Assembly: GCF_900637515.1 (NCBI RefSeq)
Contig: NZ_LR134375.1
Span: forward strand, 502,501-566,500
Direction: 5' to 3'
Source: Veillonella dispar
GTDB lineage: Bacteria > Bacillota > Negativicutes > Veillonellales > Veillonellaceae
DNA length: 64,000 nucleotides
Made by a program: the position numbers and the translations under genes. The notes beneath the pieces are model-generated. The model was not told the origin of the DNA and did no database searches. It saw only the letters and a list, made by a program, of their open reading frames with translations. Positions 43,645 through 53,683 of this stretch are shown piece by piece; within the stretch, counting starts at the first letter, position 1; every line of letters begins with the position of its first letter.

Positions 43645-44322
43645 TTAGTTATTGAGCTCGATAGAGGAACCTGGATCGATAATGAGGGCTGTTTGATTAT
43701 ATTTGCCTTCAACTAAGCTTGTAAATACACCTGGTTCACGGTCGATAACAGGCCATGTTTTGTAGTGAATTGGAATGGAGATACGCGCTTTTACATAAGA
43801 AGCAGCAAGAGCTGCATCTTCAACGCCCATCGTGAAGTTATCACCAATAGGAAGTAAAGCGTAGTCAATATCTCCAAAGCGATTCAATAATTTCATATCG
43901 CTAAAGAGTGCTGTATCACCTGCAAAGTATACAATATCTCCATAGAAATCTACGATACAACCTGCTGCATGACCACCAGGGATACCAGCACCGTGGAAGG
44001 CTGGAACTATGCGAACAGAACCGAATTCAAAGTCAAATTTACCGCCTAAATGCATAGCGTGTGTACGACAACCAGCAGCTGCTGCTTTACCTGCTACCTC
44101 TGCAGTAGAGATAACGAGCGCATCATTTGTTTTAGCAATGAAATCTGTATCGCCATAGTGGTCATCGTGACCATGGCTGACAAAGATATATTGGCATTTG
44201 ATATCTTCTTTTTTTGCGATATCCCATGTATTACCTGTTAAGAATGGGTCGAAAATCATGGACACATCACCGCGTGTTAGCATAAAGCAAGCATGACCGA
44301 AATAAGTTAGTTTTGTTTTCAT
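43645..44322 (-). CDS. Metal-dependent hydrolase, UPF0173 (metallo-beta-lactamase fold)
   Basis: 225 residues from the ATG at 44322, which has AAGGAAG upstream; an in-frame extension to 44412 lacks a ribosome binding site. The metal motif is SHGHDDHYGD (about 55-64), with further His in FHGAGIPGGHAAG (about 109) and DTALFSD (about 141). YFGHACFML at the N-terminus is typical of UPF0173/UlaG-like proteins. Substrate unknown. It is convergent with the VWA gene and divergent from moaC. Confidence 0.92.
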   Translation of the reverse strand: MKTKLTYFGHACFMLTRGDVSMIFDPFLTGNTWDIAKKEDIKCQYIFVSHGHDDHYGDTDFIAKTNDALVISTAEVAGKAAAAGCRTHAMHLGGKFDFEFGSVRIVPAFHGAGIPGGHAAGCIVDFYGDIVYFAGDTALFSDMKLLNRFGDIDYALLPIGDNFTMGVEDAALAASYVKARISIPIHYKTWPVIDREPGVFTSLVEGKYNQTALIIDPGSSIELNN

Positions 44323-44430
44323 AGGAACACTTCCTTCCTTATACATATAAATCTTAATTCTATTGTATAATATAACTAATGAAAATAAAACTATTGATGA
44401 TAATTTATGCATAATTAGTAAGGATATAGT

Positions 44431-44943
44431 ATGGATTTAACACATTTTGATCAAGATGGTAATGCTTGGATGGTGGACGTATCCGATAAGGATATCACAT
44501 CCCGCACAGCCATCGCAGAAGGATTCATAGCAATCAATGATGTAATTTATGAGCGCATTGCTGGAGGTACTATAAAAAAGGGCGATGTCCTTAGTGTTGC
44601 GCAACTAGCTGCTATTATGGGGGCTAAGCAAACGAGCAATCTCATTCCTCTTTGTCATCCATTAGCGCTCACAAAGGTTGAGGTTCACTGCTCTTTAGTA
44701 GATGGTGAAAGCCCTGCTTGCACTGATGAAAATCATAACAAGGCCGTCAAGGTACGTGCCATCGTTAAGACTACTGGAAAAACGGGCGTTGAAATGGAGG
44801 CCCTTACAGCTGTACAAGTGGGCTTGCTCACCGTATACGATATGTGTAAGGCCATTGATAAAGGCATGATTATGGGACCTACATACCTCGTAGAAAAAGA
44901 AGGCGGGAAAAGTGGACATTTTGTGCGTTCCTTTGTAGAATAA
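44431..44943 (+). CDS. moaC: Cyclic pyranopterin monophosphate synthase MoaC
   Basis: 170 residues. It converts 3',8-cyclo-7,8-dihydro-GTP into cyclic pyranopterin monophosphate in molybdenum cofactor synthesis. Family signatures: KGDVLSVAQLAAIMGAKQTSNLIPLCHPLAL (about 48-78) and TGVEMEALTAVQVGLLTVYDMCKAIDKGM (about 117-145), containing the catalytic Lys and Asp. Other moa genes are not in the window. It lies 28 bases before trmL. Confidence 0.96.
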   Translation: MDLTHFDQDGNAWMVDVSDKDITSRTAIAEGFIAINDVIYERIAGGTIKKGDVLSVAQLAAIMGAKQTSNLIPLCHPLALTKVEVHCSLVDGESPACTDENHNKAVKVRAIVKTTGKTGVEMEALTAVQVGLLTVYDMCKAIDKGMIMGPTYLVEKEGGKSGHFVRSFVE

Positions 44944-44971
44944 TATAGATATAAAGAATAGGGGAACGAAA

Positions 44972-45457
44972 ATGGAAATAGTACTTTATGAGCCAGAAAT
45001 CCCTGGCAATACAGGAAATATAGCGCGTTTATGCGCAGCTAATCACATGACCCTACATCTTATCAAACCACTTGGTTTTTCTATCGACGATAAGCACGTG
45101 AAACGAGCTGGTCTCGATTATTGGCATTTGGTAGATGTACAGGTACATGAAAATATTCAAGAGTTGTATGCGAAATATCCTGATCGCAGATATTTCTACG
45201 CTACTACAAAAGCAAAGCATACCCACTCCGAGGTAAAGTATGAAATCGGAGATATGCTCGTATTCGGTCCTGAATCAAGAGGCTTGCCTGAAAGCTTATT
45301 AGAAGGTGTTGAAGAAACATGTATTCGCATACCAATGGTAGATGAGGCGCGTTCTCTAAACTTATCTAACGCAGTAGCCATTATTGCGTATGAAGCTATG
45401 CGCCAACTTGATTATCCAGATCTCAAGGCCGAAGGCAATTGGATTCAACCTAAATAA
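44972..45457 (+). CDS. trmL: tRNA (cytidine(34)-2'-O)-methyltransferase TrmL
   Basis: 161 residues of SPOUT fold. EPEIPGNTGNIARLCAANHM (about 7-26), VFGPESRGLP (about 97) and RSLNLSNAVAIIAYEA (about 128-143) form the trefoil-knot SAM site. It modifies the wobble position of tRNA-Leu species using S-adenosylmethionine. It follows moaC closely, and a 104-bp gap separates it from ylbF. Confidence 0.95.
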   Translation: MEIVLYEPEIPGNTGNIARLCAANHMTLHLIKPLGFSIDDKHVKRAGLDYWHLVDVQVHENIQELYAKYPDRRYFYATTKAKHTHSEVKYEIGDMLVFGPESRGLPESLLEGVEETCIRIPMVDEARSLNLSNAVAIIAYEAMRQLDYPDLKAEGNWIQPK

Positions 45458-45561
45458 ATATACTTTCACCATTGAGAGATATACAATAAATATGTGTTAG
45501 AAATCCTACCCAATCTACATGACAGGTAGTATTTCGACAGGTGTTGTTAGAGGAGGATATT

Positions 45562-45927
45562 ATGAACTACGATAAAGCTCATGATTTAGCTCACGCTATG
45601 CGTGAATCCGAAGAGTACAAAGAGTTAATGGCTGCTCAAGAAGCTTTGAAAGCTGATGCAGTAGCAGCGGCTTTGGTGCGCACATTTATGGCACAACAAA
45701 TGCAATGGGAATACGCAAAGTTGTCTGGTGCACCAGAAGCTGATGAATTGCAAAAGAAACAAGAGGAAATGATGCCTCAAATTCAAGAAAATGCTGCAGC
45801 GGCTGCTTATTTACAAGCACAAATGCGTTGGAGCCAAATCTCTAATGATATTTATAAAATCATTAGCGAACCAATCACTGAGGGGATGAAAGTGTTAGAT
45901 CATGGCGAACAACAACCACAACATTGA
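45562..45927 (+). CDS. YlbF-family regulator
   Basis: 121 residues from ATG 45562, six bases after AGAGGAGG. It is entirely helical with alternating Ala/Gln/Glu runs (EYKELMAAQEALKADAVAAALVRTFMAQQMQWEYAK), typical of the Com_YlbF family. In Bacillus, YlbF acts with YmcA and YaaT on RNase Y-dependent RNA processing. Whether such a complex exists here is unknown. Its last 26 bases overlap the start of murB in another frame. Confidence 0.85.
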   Translation: MNYDKAHDLAHAMRESEEYKELMAAQEALKADAVAAALVRTFMAQQMQWEYAKLSGAPEADELQKKQEEMMPQIQENAAAAAYLQAQMRWSQISNDIYKIISEPITEGMKVLDHGEQQPQH

Positions 45928-46831
45928 GGCATTAAAAACTGCCTTATTAAAAGAATTACCAAGTACACGTGTACGAGAGCAGGAGTTGCTTTGCAATCAT
46001 ACGACATTTAAAATCGGTGGTCCTGCTGATTTATTTATTGAACCTACTACAATGGCTGAGTTGAGCTTCACACTTCGCACCATTCATGAACTTAAAGTGC
46101 CTGTAACTGTTATCGGTTGCGGGTCCAATATTTTGGTGAAAGACGGTGGCATCCGCGGCGCTGTTGTATCGGTTCGTCATATGACCCAAATCATGGATTG
46201 CAATGATAATGTATTATGCATTGGTTCTGGGTATATGTTAAAAGATGCGTCTGAATTTGCCTGGGAAAATGGTCTCTCTGGTCTTGAGTTTGCCATTGGT
46301 ATTCCAGGAACATTGGGCGGTGCTGTATTTATGAATGCAGGTGCTTATGACGGGGAAATGAGCCATGTAGTCACATCAGTACTAGCTGTAGATTTCGAGG
46401 GGAATATCAAGGAATATGATGCATCTCATTTAGATTTCGCATATCGTCATAGTGTATTCCACGATAATCATGAGGTTATTGGTGAAGTCGTTATGACCCT
46501 TAAACCAGGCGACAAGGATGCTATCAAGGCTCGCATGGATGAGCTCACAGAAAAGCGCGAATCTAAACAACCTTTAGAGTATGCTAGTGCAGGTTCAACC
46601 TTTAAGCGACCGCCAGGGTATTTTGCAGGTACTTTGATTGAACAAACAGGTCTTAAAGGGTTATCTGTTGGTGACGCACAAGTATCTCATAAGCATGCTG
46701 GTTTTGTTATTAACACTGGCAATGCTAAAGCTAAAGATGTACTTGATCTTATTAAAGAAGTACAAAAACGCGTGTATGATCAACATGGTGTACATCTAGA
46801 ACCAGAAGTACGTATGATTGGTGAAGATTAA
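45902..46831 (+). CDS. murB: UDP-N-acetylenolpyruvoylglucosamine reductase MurB
   Basis: 309 residues, type II MurB length. FAD-binding motifs GCGSNILVKDGGIRG (about 74-88) and GIPGTLGGAVFMNAGAYDGEM (about 134-154), the catalytic Ser region YASAGSTFKRPPGYFAGTLIEQTGLKG (about 231), and the C-terminal EPEVRMIGE are present. It makes UDP-MurNAc for peptidoglycan. The start at ATG 45902 lies inside ylbF, so translation is probably coupled. Confidence 0.96.
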   Translation: MANNNHNIEALKTALLKELPSTRVREQELLCNHTTFKIGGPADLFIEPTTMAELSFTLRTIHELKVPVTVIGCGSNILVKDGGIRGAVVSVRHMTQIMDCNDNVLCIGSGYMLKDASEFAWENGLSGLEFAIGIPGTLGGAVFMNAGAYDGEMSHVVTSVLAVDFEGNIKEYDASHLDFAYRHSVFHDNHEVIGEVVMTLKPGDKDAIKARMDELTEKRESKQPLEYASAGSTFKRPPGYFAGTLIEQTGLKGLSVGDAQVSHKHAGFVINTGNAKAKDVLDLIKEVQKRVYDQHGVHLEPEVRMIGED

Positions 46832-46851
46832 TACAAACTAAATATTAATAC

Positions 46852-46916
46852 AAGATTTCTTATGTGACGTTCCTCTTATCTTATTTGAGGCAAGGTATCA
46901 TAAGAAATCTTTTTTA
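46852..46916 (+). terminator. Terminator after murB
   Basis: AAGATTTCTTATG pairs with CATAAGAAATCTT across a loop of about 33 bases, followed by TTTTT. Confidence 0.7.
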
Positions 46917-47133
46917 ATACCATATGCTTATGTAGCTAATTTGGCCTTAAGATGACTCAAAAGTATAATCAAATGTAGAAATTGCAATGATTAGAAATCC
47001 TATACTTCTTTGACTTTTTTCTATAGACTACGTTATAATTAAGTGTTGCCAATTTTGGGAATATACCTACATAGCTACTTTCACAAGCGCTATGTGATAT
47101 AGAATATACTGAAAGAATTAAAGGGAGGATCTT
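46917..47133. other. Intergenic region with the typA leader
   Basis: About 215 bases. A -10-like TATAAT lies near 47034-47039, and AGGGAGGA precedes typA. No other gene or clear RNA is seen. Confidence 0.4.
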
Positions 47134-48945
47134 ATGATTCGCGAAAATCTTCGTAATGTAGCGATTATCGCCCACGTTGACCATGGTAAAACTACTTTGG
47201 TGGACGCGTTATTAAAACAAAGCCATGTGTTCCGTGAAAATGAAAAAGTAGCAGAACGCGTAATGGACTCCAACGACTTGGAACGTGAACGCGGTATTAC
47301 TATTTTGTCTAAAAACACTGCTGTTATGCATGATGGCATTAAAATCAACATCGTTGATACTCCAGGCCATGCTGACTTCGGCGGCGAAGTAGAACGTGTA
47401 CTTAACATGGTTGACGGCGTATTGCTTCTCGTAGATGCTTACGAAGGTCCAATGCCTCAAACTAAATACGTTTTGCGTAAAGCTTTAGAACAAAAGTTGA
47501 AACCAATCGTTGTTATCAACAAAATTGACCGTCCTGACCAACGCGTTAAAGAGGTTGAAGATGAAGTACTTGAATTGTTCATGGAACTTGAAGCTGATGA
47601 TGACCAACTAGATTTCCCTGTAGTATACGCATCTGCTCGTGCTGGTGTGGCTAAAACTAACTGGGATGACGAAGCTGTAAATATGGAACCATTGTTTGAA
47701 ACATTGATCGAAGAAATTCCTGCACCACAAGGTGATTTGGAAGGTCCTCTTCAATTCATGGTTACTACACTTGATTACGATAACTTCATCGGTAAAATCG
47801 CAGTAGGCCGTATCGTTCGCGGTAAAATGAAACCTAACCAACAAGTAGCTATCATGACTGGTGAAAGCACTCGTAAAGCGAAAATCGGTCGTGTATATAC
47901 ATACAATGGCTTGAACCGTGTTGAAACTGACGAAGCTGAAATGGGTGATATCATTGCGTTCGCTGGTATCGACGATATCAATATCGGCGAAACTGTAGCA
48001 GATGCTGAAAATCCTGAAGCATTACCATCCATCTCCATCGACGAACCAACATTGTCCATGGTATTCTCCGTAAACAACTCTCCATTCGCTGGCCGCGAAG
48101 GTGAATTCGTTACATCCCGTCACTTACGTGATCGTTTGTTCCGCGAAGTAGAAACTAACGTTTCTATGAAGGTAGAAGAAACTGATTCTGCAGATGCTTT
48201 CAAAGTATCTGGCCGTGGCGAATTGCATTTGGCTGTATTAATTGAAACTATGCGTCGTGAAGGCTATGAATTACAAGTAGGTAAACCTCGCGTAATTTTC
48301 AAAACTATTAACGACAAATTGTGCGAACCATTAGAAGCATTGACTATCGACGTACCTCAAGAATTCATGGGTACTGTAATGGAAAATCTTGGTCAACGTA
48401 AAGCTGAATTGACTAACATGGTTGAGTTAGCTGGTTACCTTCGCATGGAATTCGTAATTCCTGCACGTGGTTTGATCGGTTTCCGTGCACAATTCTTAAC
48501 AGCTACAAAAGGTAATGGTATTATGAACCATGTATTCCATGGTTATGCACCATACAAAGGCGAAATTCCTTCCCGTACACGCGGTGCCTTGGTAGCATTT
48601 GAAAATGGCGAAACTACTCCATATGGCTTGAACTCTGTTCAAGATCGCGGTACATTGTTCGTTGGTCCTAACCAAGACGTGTACGCAGGCCAAGTTATTG
48701 GTGAAAACACTCGTGAACTTGATATGGATGTTAACCCATGTAAGAAAAAACACGTTACTAACATGCGTTCTAGCTCCTCTGATGAAGCAGTTCGCTTGAC
48801 TCCACCTCGTATCTTCTCCTTGGAACAAGCTCTTGAGTGGATTAACGATGACGAACTCGTTGAAGTAACACCTGAAAGTATTCGTATGCGTAAAACAATC
48901 CTTGATCGTAACGCACGTGCGAAAGCTGCTAAAAACAAAAAATAA
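47134..48945 (+). CDS. typA: Ribosome-associated GTPase TypA/BipA
   Basis: 603 residues. G-domain motifs: [15 protein letters not shown] (about 12-26), [21 protein letters not shown] (about 74-89), NKIDRP (about 128-133) and SARAG. EF-G-like domains II, III and V follow, and the unique BipA C-terminal domain ends in a Lys/Ala-rich tail. It supports 50S assembly and translation under stress. Codon usage is highly biased, like HU and hydrogenase, suggesting strong expression. It is monocistronic with its own terminator. Confidence 0.97.
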   Translation: MIRENLRNVAIIAHVDHGKTTLVDALLKQSHVFRENEKVAERVMDSNDLERERGITILSKNTAVMHDGIKINIVDTPGHADFGGEVERVLNMVDGVLLLVDAYEGPMPQTKYVLRKALEQKLKPIVVINKIDRPDQRVKEVEDEVLELFMELEADDDQLDFPVVYASARAGVAKTNWDDEAVNMEPLFETLIEEIPAPQGDLEGPLQFMVTTLDYDNFIGKIAVGRIVRGKMKPNQQVAIMTGESTRKAKIGRVYTYNGLNRVETDEAEMGDIIAFAGIDDINIGETVADAENPEALPSISIDEPTLSMVFSVNNSPFAGREGEFVTSRHLRDRLFREVETNVSMKVEETDSADAFKVSGRGELHLAVLIETMRREGYELQVGKPRVIFKTINDKLCEPLEALTIDVPQEFMGTVMENLGQRKAELTNMVELAGYLRMEFVIPARGLIGFRAQFLTATKGNGIMNHVFHGYAPYKGEIPSRTRGALVAFENGETTPYGLNSVQDRGTLFVGPNQDVYAGQVIGENTRELDMDVNPCKKKHVTNMRSSSSDEAVRLTPPRIFSLEQALEWINDDELVEVTPESIRMRKTILDRNARAKAAKNKK

Positions 48946-48963
48946 TATCCTTAGTGATATAAA

Positions 48964-48991
48964 ACGACGCTCCTATGGGGGCGTCTTTTTT
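48964..48991 (+). terminator. Terminator after typA
   Basis: GACGCTCC, a TAT loop and GGGGGCGTC (one G-U), followed by TTTTTT. Confidence 0.9.
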
Positions 48992-49054
48992 GTTGTCGAA
49001 ATTATAAAATTTTTATAACATATTCCTATATATTATATCCTTATGAAAAGTTGA

Positions 49055-49068
49055 TGATAATTTTATCA
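49055..49068. promoter_or_regulatory. Metal-regulator-like palindrome upstream of the DUF4198 gene
   Basis: TGATAA-TT-TTATCA is a perfect 6-2-6 inverted repeat. It is one base shorter in the centre than the Fur consensus (6-3-6), so it may be a variant Fur-type site. It lies about 150 bases before the start codon; a TATAAT is found near 49167. Confidence 0.4.
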
Positions 49069-49215
49069 TTAATGCTAGATTCGTATACAAATGGTTGTAT
49101 ATACTAACTCTGCATATTAACTAAGTTATAGGGGTATTGGTATATACGAAACGTATGGAAGGCTGTATAATAATATCAAGTTTGTTGAAACAAGTTATTG
49201 ATTATGGAGGTTCTT

Positions 49216-49938
49216 ATGAATAAGAAAATTCTAGCTTCTTTATTTGCTGTAGGTTTAGCTGCAGGCTGTGTATGCTCTTCTGTTGATGCACATGGTGTGT
49301 TCTTCGCTAACCGTACAGATGAAAAAGTACTTGTATTAGGTGAGGGTCCTGTAGATAATGCTTATAGTGCAGATATGGTAAAAAATATTACTGCATATGA
49401 TGTACAAGGCAAACAAATTCCAGTACAAGTTGTGAAGCATGAAAAAAATATAGCTATTGTTCCACCAGCAGATCTTGGTGTAACTGTAACTAATTTCGAT
49501 TATGGCTACTGGACTAAGACTAAAGATGGTAAAACAATTCATAAACCAATCACCGAAGTTCCTGGTGCGGTTAAGAGTACACATGCTATCAAATATGATG
49601 TTCATTACTGGAATGCACAAGCAAAACCATTTGTAGATAAGAATGCATTTATTCAAATTGTACCTTCTGTTAATCCATTGACATTAAGAAAAGGTGATAC
49701 CTATGAAATCCAAGTGTTTAAAGATGGTAAACCATATGCGAATGCACCTCTTATCAAAGATTTAGTAAATGATTTAACTGGTGAAGCTAAAGCCGATGAA
49801 AATGGTAAAGCTACTGTAGCTGTTACAGCAGATGGCTTAAATGTAGTAGGTGTTGAAGTTGCATTCCCTACACAAACTAAAGGGGAACAAAATAAATACT
49901 TTAGTGCATTGTCCTTCCTTATTTCTCCTGAAGAATAA
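49216..49938 (+). CDS. DUF4198 periplasmic protein, probable metal binding
   Basis: 240 residues from ATG 49216 (GGAGG five bases upstream). A signal peptide ends either at VDA|HGVFF, leaving an N-terminal His (residue 26), or at a possible lipobox LAAGC (Cys18). The DUF4198/NikK-like family often has a mature N-terminal His followed by aromatic residues, and members accompany nickel/cobalt or other metal uptake. Tandem beta-sandwich parts are indicated (IQIVPSVNPLTLRKGDTYEIQVFKDGKPYANAPL; GEAKADENGKATVAV). It is monocistronic, with a metal-type palindrome upstream. Metal identity unknown. Confidence 0.82.
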   Translation: MNKKILASLFAVGLAAGCVCSSVDAHGVFFANRTDEKVLVLGEGPVDNAYSADMVKNITAYDVQGKQIPVQVVKHEKNIAIVPPADLGVTVTNFDYGYWTKTKDGKTIHKPITEVPGAVKSTHAIKYDVHYWNAQAKPFVDKNAFIQIVPSVNPLTLRKGDTYEIQVFKDGKPYANAPLIKDLVNDLTGEAKADENGKATVAVTADGLNVVGVEVAFPTQTKGEQNKYFSALSFLISPEE

Positions 49939-49980
49939 TAATTAGTAATTTTAGTACTTACCGAGTGTGTGAGTTAATAG

Positions 49981-50015
49981 AAGACCTCCTTAGTTGGACT
50001 AAGGGGGTCTTTTTA
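49981..50015 (+). terminator. Terminator after the DUF4198 gene
   Basis: AAGACCTCCTTAG and CTAAGGGGGTCTT pair (one G-U), followed by TTT. Confidence 0.88.
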
Positions 50016-50091
50016 TATTTTGAGCAAATAAAAATGTAAATGTGTTCTGTGAGGACGCTTACCTACAAGGTAAGTAAAAGGAGAGATTATT

Positions 50092-52338
50092 ATGAAGTTA
50101 CATCGCCATTTATCCGCTGTGATGGCTGCTTTAGTTTTAACTGGTATATCTTATTCTGCGATAGCAACAGAAATTACTGTAACAAGCGATAAAGCAGAGG
50201 AGTTGCTGGGTTTAACAATGGGGTCACCAGTACAAACGCAACCTGAGGTTAAACACATAGAGGATACATTAACAGTTAATGTACATGGTAAAAGTTTAAC
50301 AGAGGCTGGTAAAAGTAAGAATGTTACAGGTATTTATAATGGCTTTGGTTCACAACTAACGGTAGATAAAGACCTTATTGTACGATTAAAGAATGATGCA
50401 CCAGCATCGAAGCGAGAATTAGGTCATTATTATATGAGTGCAGTCTATGCTGGTTATGGCGGTAAGGTACCACGTCTAAGTAAAGATAACCCTGATCGAG
50501 ACTATGGTGATACTAATATTCATGTGAAAGGTAATGTAGATATCGATGCTATCGGCTCTGGTTTACAAGTCAATCAACGAGGTCATATCCTTGTTGATGG
50601 AGGCGGTAAGATTATCACTCATCCTGTAGAAACATCTGATACCTATTCTGTAGTAGCAGAAGAAGGGGATGTATATGTTAATGCAGGCGCTGATGGCAAA
50701 CATCCAGGCACTCATGACTTGGTTGTTGTTGGTAATGTAGGCTTAATCGATAAGGACTATGGTCGCGATCCAAACCATAATGAAGAACCGACGAATGTAG
50801 GTTTAGCTTTCACAACACCAAATTCTAGCCTCACAGGTGCTGTATTAAATGAATATGCTGAAAGCAATAAAAATCCTCATAATTCTGGTGCAGATATTTA
50901 CTTACAAAATGGTGCTACTTGGAATAATGAGTGGATTGGTATAGAGCGCCCTACACCTAAAAAAGAACGTCCATCAGGGGATAATGCAGCATACCTATAC
51001 AAGGGCAGTAAGGTTCGTAATTTTGTAGGTGGTGTTAACCCAACTGCAGTAGGTAACATTCATCCTATCGATGCGCGGCCTATAACAATTCAGAACTATA
51101 GCGGTTATGTGAATACTATTTATAAATCTGGTGTGCCGGCTAGTGATACAGGAAAAGGGCAAATCATCGTTGAACATGCGGCGGATAATAGCCATATTAC
51201 AATGCAAGGCGACCATTCCGGTAATACCATCGACGATGCAAGCTACAAAAAGGATATTCAAGCATTAGCTGAGAAATTACAATACACAGGCAATGATAAG
51301 AAGCTTAGCACAACAGTTCAAATTAATGAAGGTGTTACTACACCTGGTGCTGTAGCAGACCTAGGGGCAGATCATTTTGATTCTCAAGGTCATCTCGTTG
51401 TAGATGATACAACAAAAGTTGTTCGTGCTAGTGAATCATCGCTCGTAGGTGGCACAAAATCTGCCCTTACTTCAACAGTTATGGCGTGGAAAAATAATAC
51501 TAATAATTTACAACGTCGTTTAGGTGACCTTCGTCTAGCTAATACAGATAAAGGAGTATGGGCTAAATATATAGGTGGTAAATCTAAGATTACAGATGGT
51601 GCTGATGCACATATGACATACAATGGCGTACAAGTTGGTTACGACCATAAGGCAACTAATGGTTGGATTTTTGGTGGTGCTATTGATTACAGCACATCTA
51701 GCAACTCTTATGCCAACGGCAGTGGCGACGGTAAGCTTGGCGGTATAGCCTTATATGGTACAAAACAACATGAGGATGGTCGGTATATAGATATCATCGC
51801 TCGTGGGAATAGATTATCCAACGACTATAGCCTTAACTCAATTAGTGGCCAACGTTTGAATGGTAACTACCATACATTTGGTACATCCTTGAGTGCTGAA
51901 TATGGCAAACGTATTAAAAAACAAAATGGTTTCTATATCGACCCTAGTGTAGAATTTATTCTAGGGCGTTTAAATGGTGTATCCTATGATGCAACTATTG
52001 CAGGCGGCGGATCCATGCATGTGAAATCTGATGCTGTAAACTCTGCGGTAGGTAGACTTGGTATTGGTATTGGTAAAGAAACAGAAAAATCTAATATCTT
52101 TGCAAAACTAGCACTAGCTCATGAATTCTCTGGTAAGGTAAATACTACATATTCTGCACCAGGTAATCCAACAGTACAAACAACTGTAGATTTAAAGGAT
52201 ACATGGCTTGATGCGGAAATCGGCGGTTCTTGGAGCGTTCGTCCTAGTACATATCTATATGGTACATTCACTAAAAACTTTGGTGCTACTATAGATAATA
52301 CATGGCGTATCGATGCAGGCGTTAGACATAACTTTTAA
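50092..52338 (+). CDS. Type Va autotransporter
   Basis: 748 residues. Signal peptide (about 1-26, ending SAIAT), then a beta-helix-type passenger (about 27-440) with repeated short strands such as IHVKGNVDIDAIGSGLQVNQRGHILVDGGGKI. The C-terminal autotransporter beta-domain (about 485-748) starts with the typical VWAKYIGGKSK and GVQVGYDHK and ends in the beta-signal WRIDAGVRHNF. It should be secreted across the outer membrane and stay exposed on the surface; an adhesin role is plausible in an oral-type anaerobe but is not shown by sequence. It has its own ribosome binding site (AAGGAGAG) and terminator. Confidence 0.92.
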   Translation: MKLHRHLSAVMAALVLTGISYSAIATEITVTSDKAEELLGLTMGSPVQTQPEVKHIEDTLTVNVHGKSLTEAGKSKNVTGIYNGFGSQLTVDKDLIVRLKNDAPASKRELGHYYMSAVYAGYGGKVPRLSKDNPDRDYGDTNIHVKGNVDIDAIGSGLQVNQRGHILVDGGGKIITHPVETSDTYSVVAEEGDVYVNAGADGKHPGTHDLVVVGNVGLIDKDYGRDPNHNEEPTNVGLAFTTPNSSLTGAVLNEYAESNKNPHNSGADIYLQNGATWNNEWIGIERPTPKKERPSGDNAAYLYKGSKVRNFVGGVNPTAVGNIHPIDARPITIQNYSGYVNTIYKSGVPASDTGKGQIIVEHAADNSHITMQGDHSGNTIDDASYKKDIQALAEKLQYTGNDKKLSTTVQINEGVTTPGAVADLGADHFDSQGHLVVDDTTKVVRASESSLVGGTKSALTSTVMAWKNNTNNLQRRLGDLRLANTDKGVWAKYIGGKSKITDGADAHMTYNGVQVGYDHKATNGWIFGGAIDYSTSSNSYANGSGDGKLGGIALYGTKQHEDGRYIDIIARGNRLSNDYSLNSISGQRLNGNYHTFGTSLSAEYGKRIKKQNGFYIDPSVEFILGRLNGVSYDATIAGGGSMHVKSDAVNSAVGRLGIGIGKETEKSNIFAKLALAHEFSGKVNTTYSAPGNPTVQTTVDLKDTWLDAEIGGSWSVRPSTYLYGTFTKNFGATIDNTWRIDAGVRHNF

Positions 52339-52349
52339 TTAAATATATG

Positions 52350-52392
52350 AAAACTCTGTAGTAGCTTGAATTGAGTTGCTACAGAGTTTTTT
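52350..52392 (+). terminator. Terminator after the autotransporter
   Basis: AAAACTCTGTAG and CTACAGAGTTTT pair, followed by TTT. Confidence 0.9.
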
Positions 52393-52548
52393 TGTAAAAG
52401 TGTTTATGTGAATTATTCTTTATCGGCAAATAGACAATATTAACTGGCTTGCTGTGATAGGCAGACTTTAACAATTTTGTATTTCTATGATAGTATATAG
52501 AGGCTAGTTAATATGTAACTTCTTAAGTAAGAGTTAGGAGGATATAAT

Positions 52549-53184
52549 ATGAAAGTTTTAATCGTAAATGGTAGTAGTCATGTGAATGGCACAACAATGC
52601 AAGCTATAAAAGAAGTACAAAAGGTCTTTACTGAGGCAAATGTAGATACTGAAGTCATTCAACTTGGTAATAAGCCGATTCGAGATTGTATTCAATGCGG
52701 TTATTGTTTTGAACATGGTGAATGTGTATTTAAGGATGATGATGTAAATGCCTTTGTAGAAAAAGCGAAGGATGCAGATGGCTTTATCTTTGCAACACCT
52801 GTATATTATGCACATCCGAGTGGACGTATTTTATCCTTTTTAGATCGCGTATTCTTTAGTGCAGAAAGTGTAAAGCCAAATCCATTTGCCTTTAAACCAG
52901 GTGCATCTATCGCCGTAGCTCGTCGCGGTGGTACAACGGCTTCCTTTGATGTACTTAATAAATACTTTGGTATTTCTCAAATGCCAATTGCAGGCTCTAC
53001 ATATTGGAATATTAGCCATGGTCTAGTAGCCGAAGATGCTAAGCAAGATGAAGAAGGTATGCAAACAATGCGCAACTTGGCTAGAAATATGGTTTGGATG
53101 ATGCGTAGCTTTGCTGTAGCTAAGGAACAAGGTGTACCATATCCAGATACAGAGAAAAACGTATCTACGAACTTTGTACGTTAA
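52549..53184 (+). CDS. NAD(P)H-dependent FMN reductase/iron-sulfur flavoprotein-like
   Basis: 211 residues with a flavodoxin fold. The FMN loop VNGSSHVNGTTMQA is at residues 5-18. A Cys motif CIQCGYCFEHGEC (about 47-59) resembles the compact cluster of iron-sulfur flavoproteins of anaerobes, though it is shortened. ATPVYYAHPSGRILSFLDRVFF (about 83) is typical of the NADPH-dependent FMN reductase family. It probably reduces quinones or small electrophiles, or serves oxygen defence. It is 36 bases upstream of the phosphatase gene, so probably co-transcribed. Confidence 0.88.
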   Translation: MKVLIVNGSSHVNGTTMQAIKEVQKVFTEANVDTEVIQLGNKPIRDCIQCGYCFEHGECVFKDDDVNAFVEKAKDADGFIFATPVYYAHPSGRILSFLDRVFFSAESVKPNPFAFKPGASIAVARRGGTTASFDVLNKYFGISQMPIAGSTYWNISHGLVAEDAKQDEEGMQTMRNLARNMVWMMRSFAVAKEQGVPYPDTEKNVSTNFVR

Positions 53185-53220
53185 TACCTTAGCGCTTGGT
53201 TAGGTACTATAGGAGTTATG

Positions 53221-53679
53221 ATGGTTAAAATTTTATTCATTTGTCATGGTAATATTTGTCGTTCAACGATGGCTGAGTTTTATATGAGGCATATCGTTGC
53301 GAAAGCTGGACTTAGCGATTCTATTTACGTTGAGTCTGCCGCCACATCTCGTGAGGAGATAGGAAACGACACCCATTATGGGACTAAGCAAAAACTAGAT
53401 GAAATGGGTATTCCTTATACTCGTCGTAAGGCTCGTCAAGTAACTGTTGATGACTATCACAACTTCGATTACCTCATTATTATGGATGAAAATAATGGAC
53501 GTAATTTAAAACGAATTATTGGTGATGATTTAGATTCTAAGGTATTCAAGGCCATGTCTTTTGTTGGTGAAAGCCGAGATGTAAAGGATCCTTGGTATAC
53601 GGGAAATTTTGATGAAACCTATGATGATGTCAGTCGTAGCTGTGATGCTCTATTAGCGTTGATTAAAGAAAAAATATAA
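53221..53679 (+). CDS. Low-molecular-weight protein tyrosine phosphatase
   Basis: 152 residues. The active-site loop is C8-HGNICR14-S (CX5R), and the general acid is in KDPWYTGNF (about 122). The start is likely the second of two adjacent ATGs because of spacing to the AGGAG. Such enzymes often act on tyrosine kinases of exopolysaccharide synthesis, but no such kinase is nearby; small-molecule or protein-arginine phosphates are other options. Confidence 0.94.
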   Translation: MVKILFICHGNICRSTMAEFYMRHIVAKAGLSDSIYVESAATSREEIGNDTHYGTKQKLDEMGIPYTRRKARQVTVDDYHNFDYLIIMDENNGRNLKRIIGDDLDSKVFKAMSFVGESRDVKDPWYTGNFDETYDDVSRSCDALLALIKEKI

Positions 53680-53683
53680 ATAT

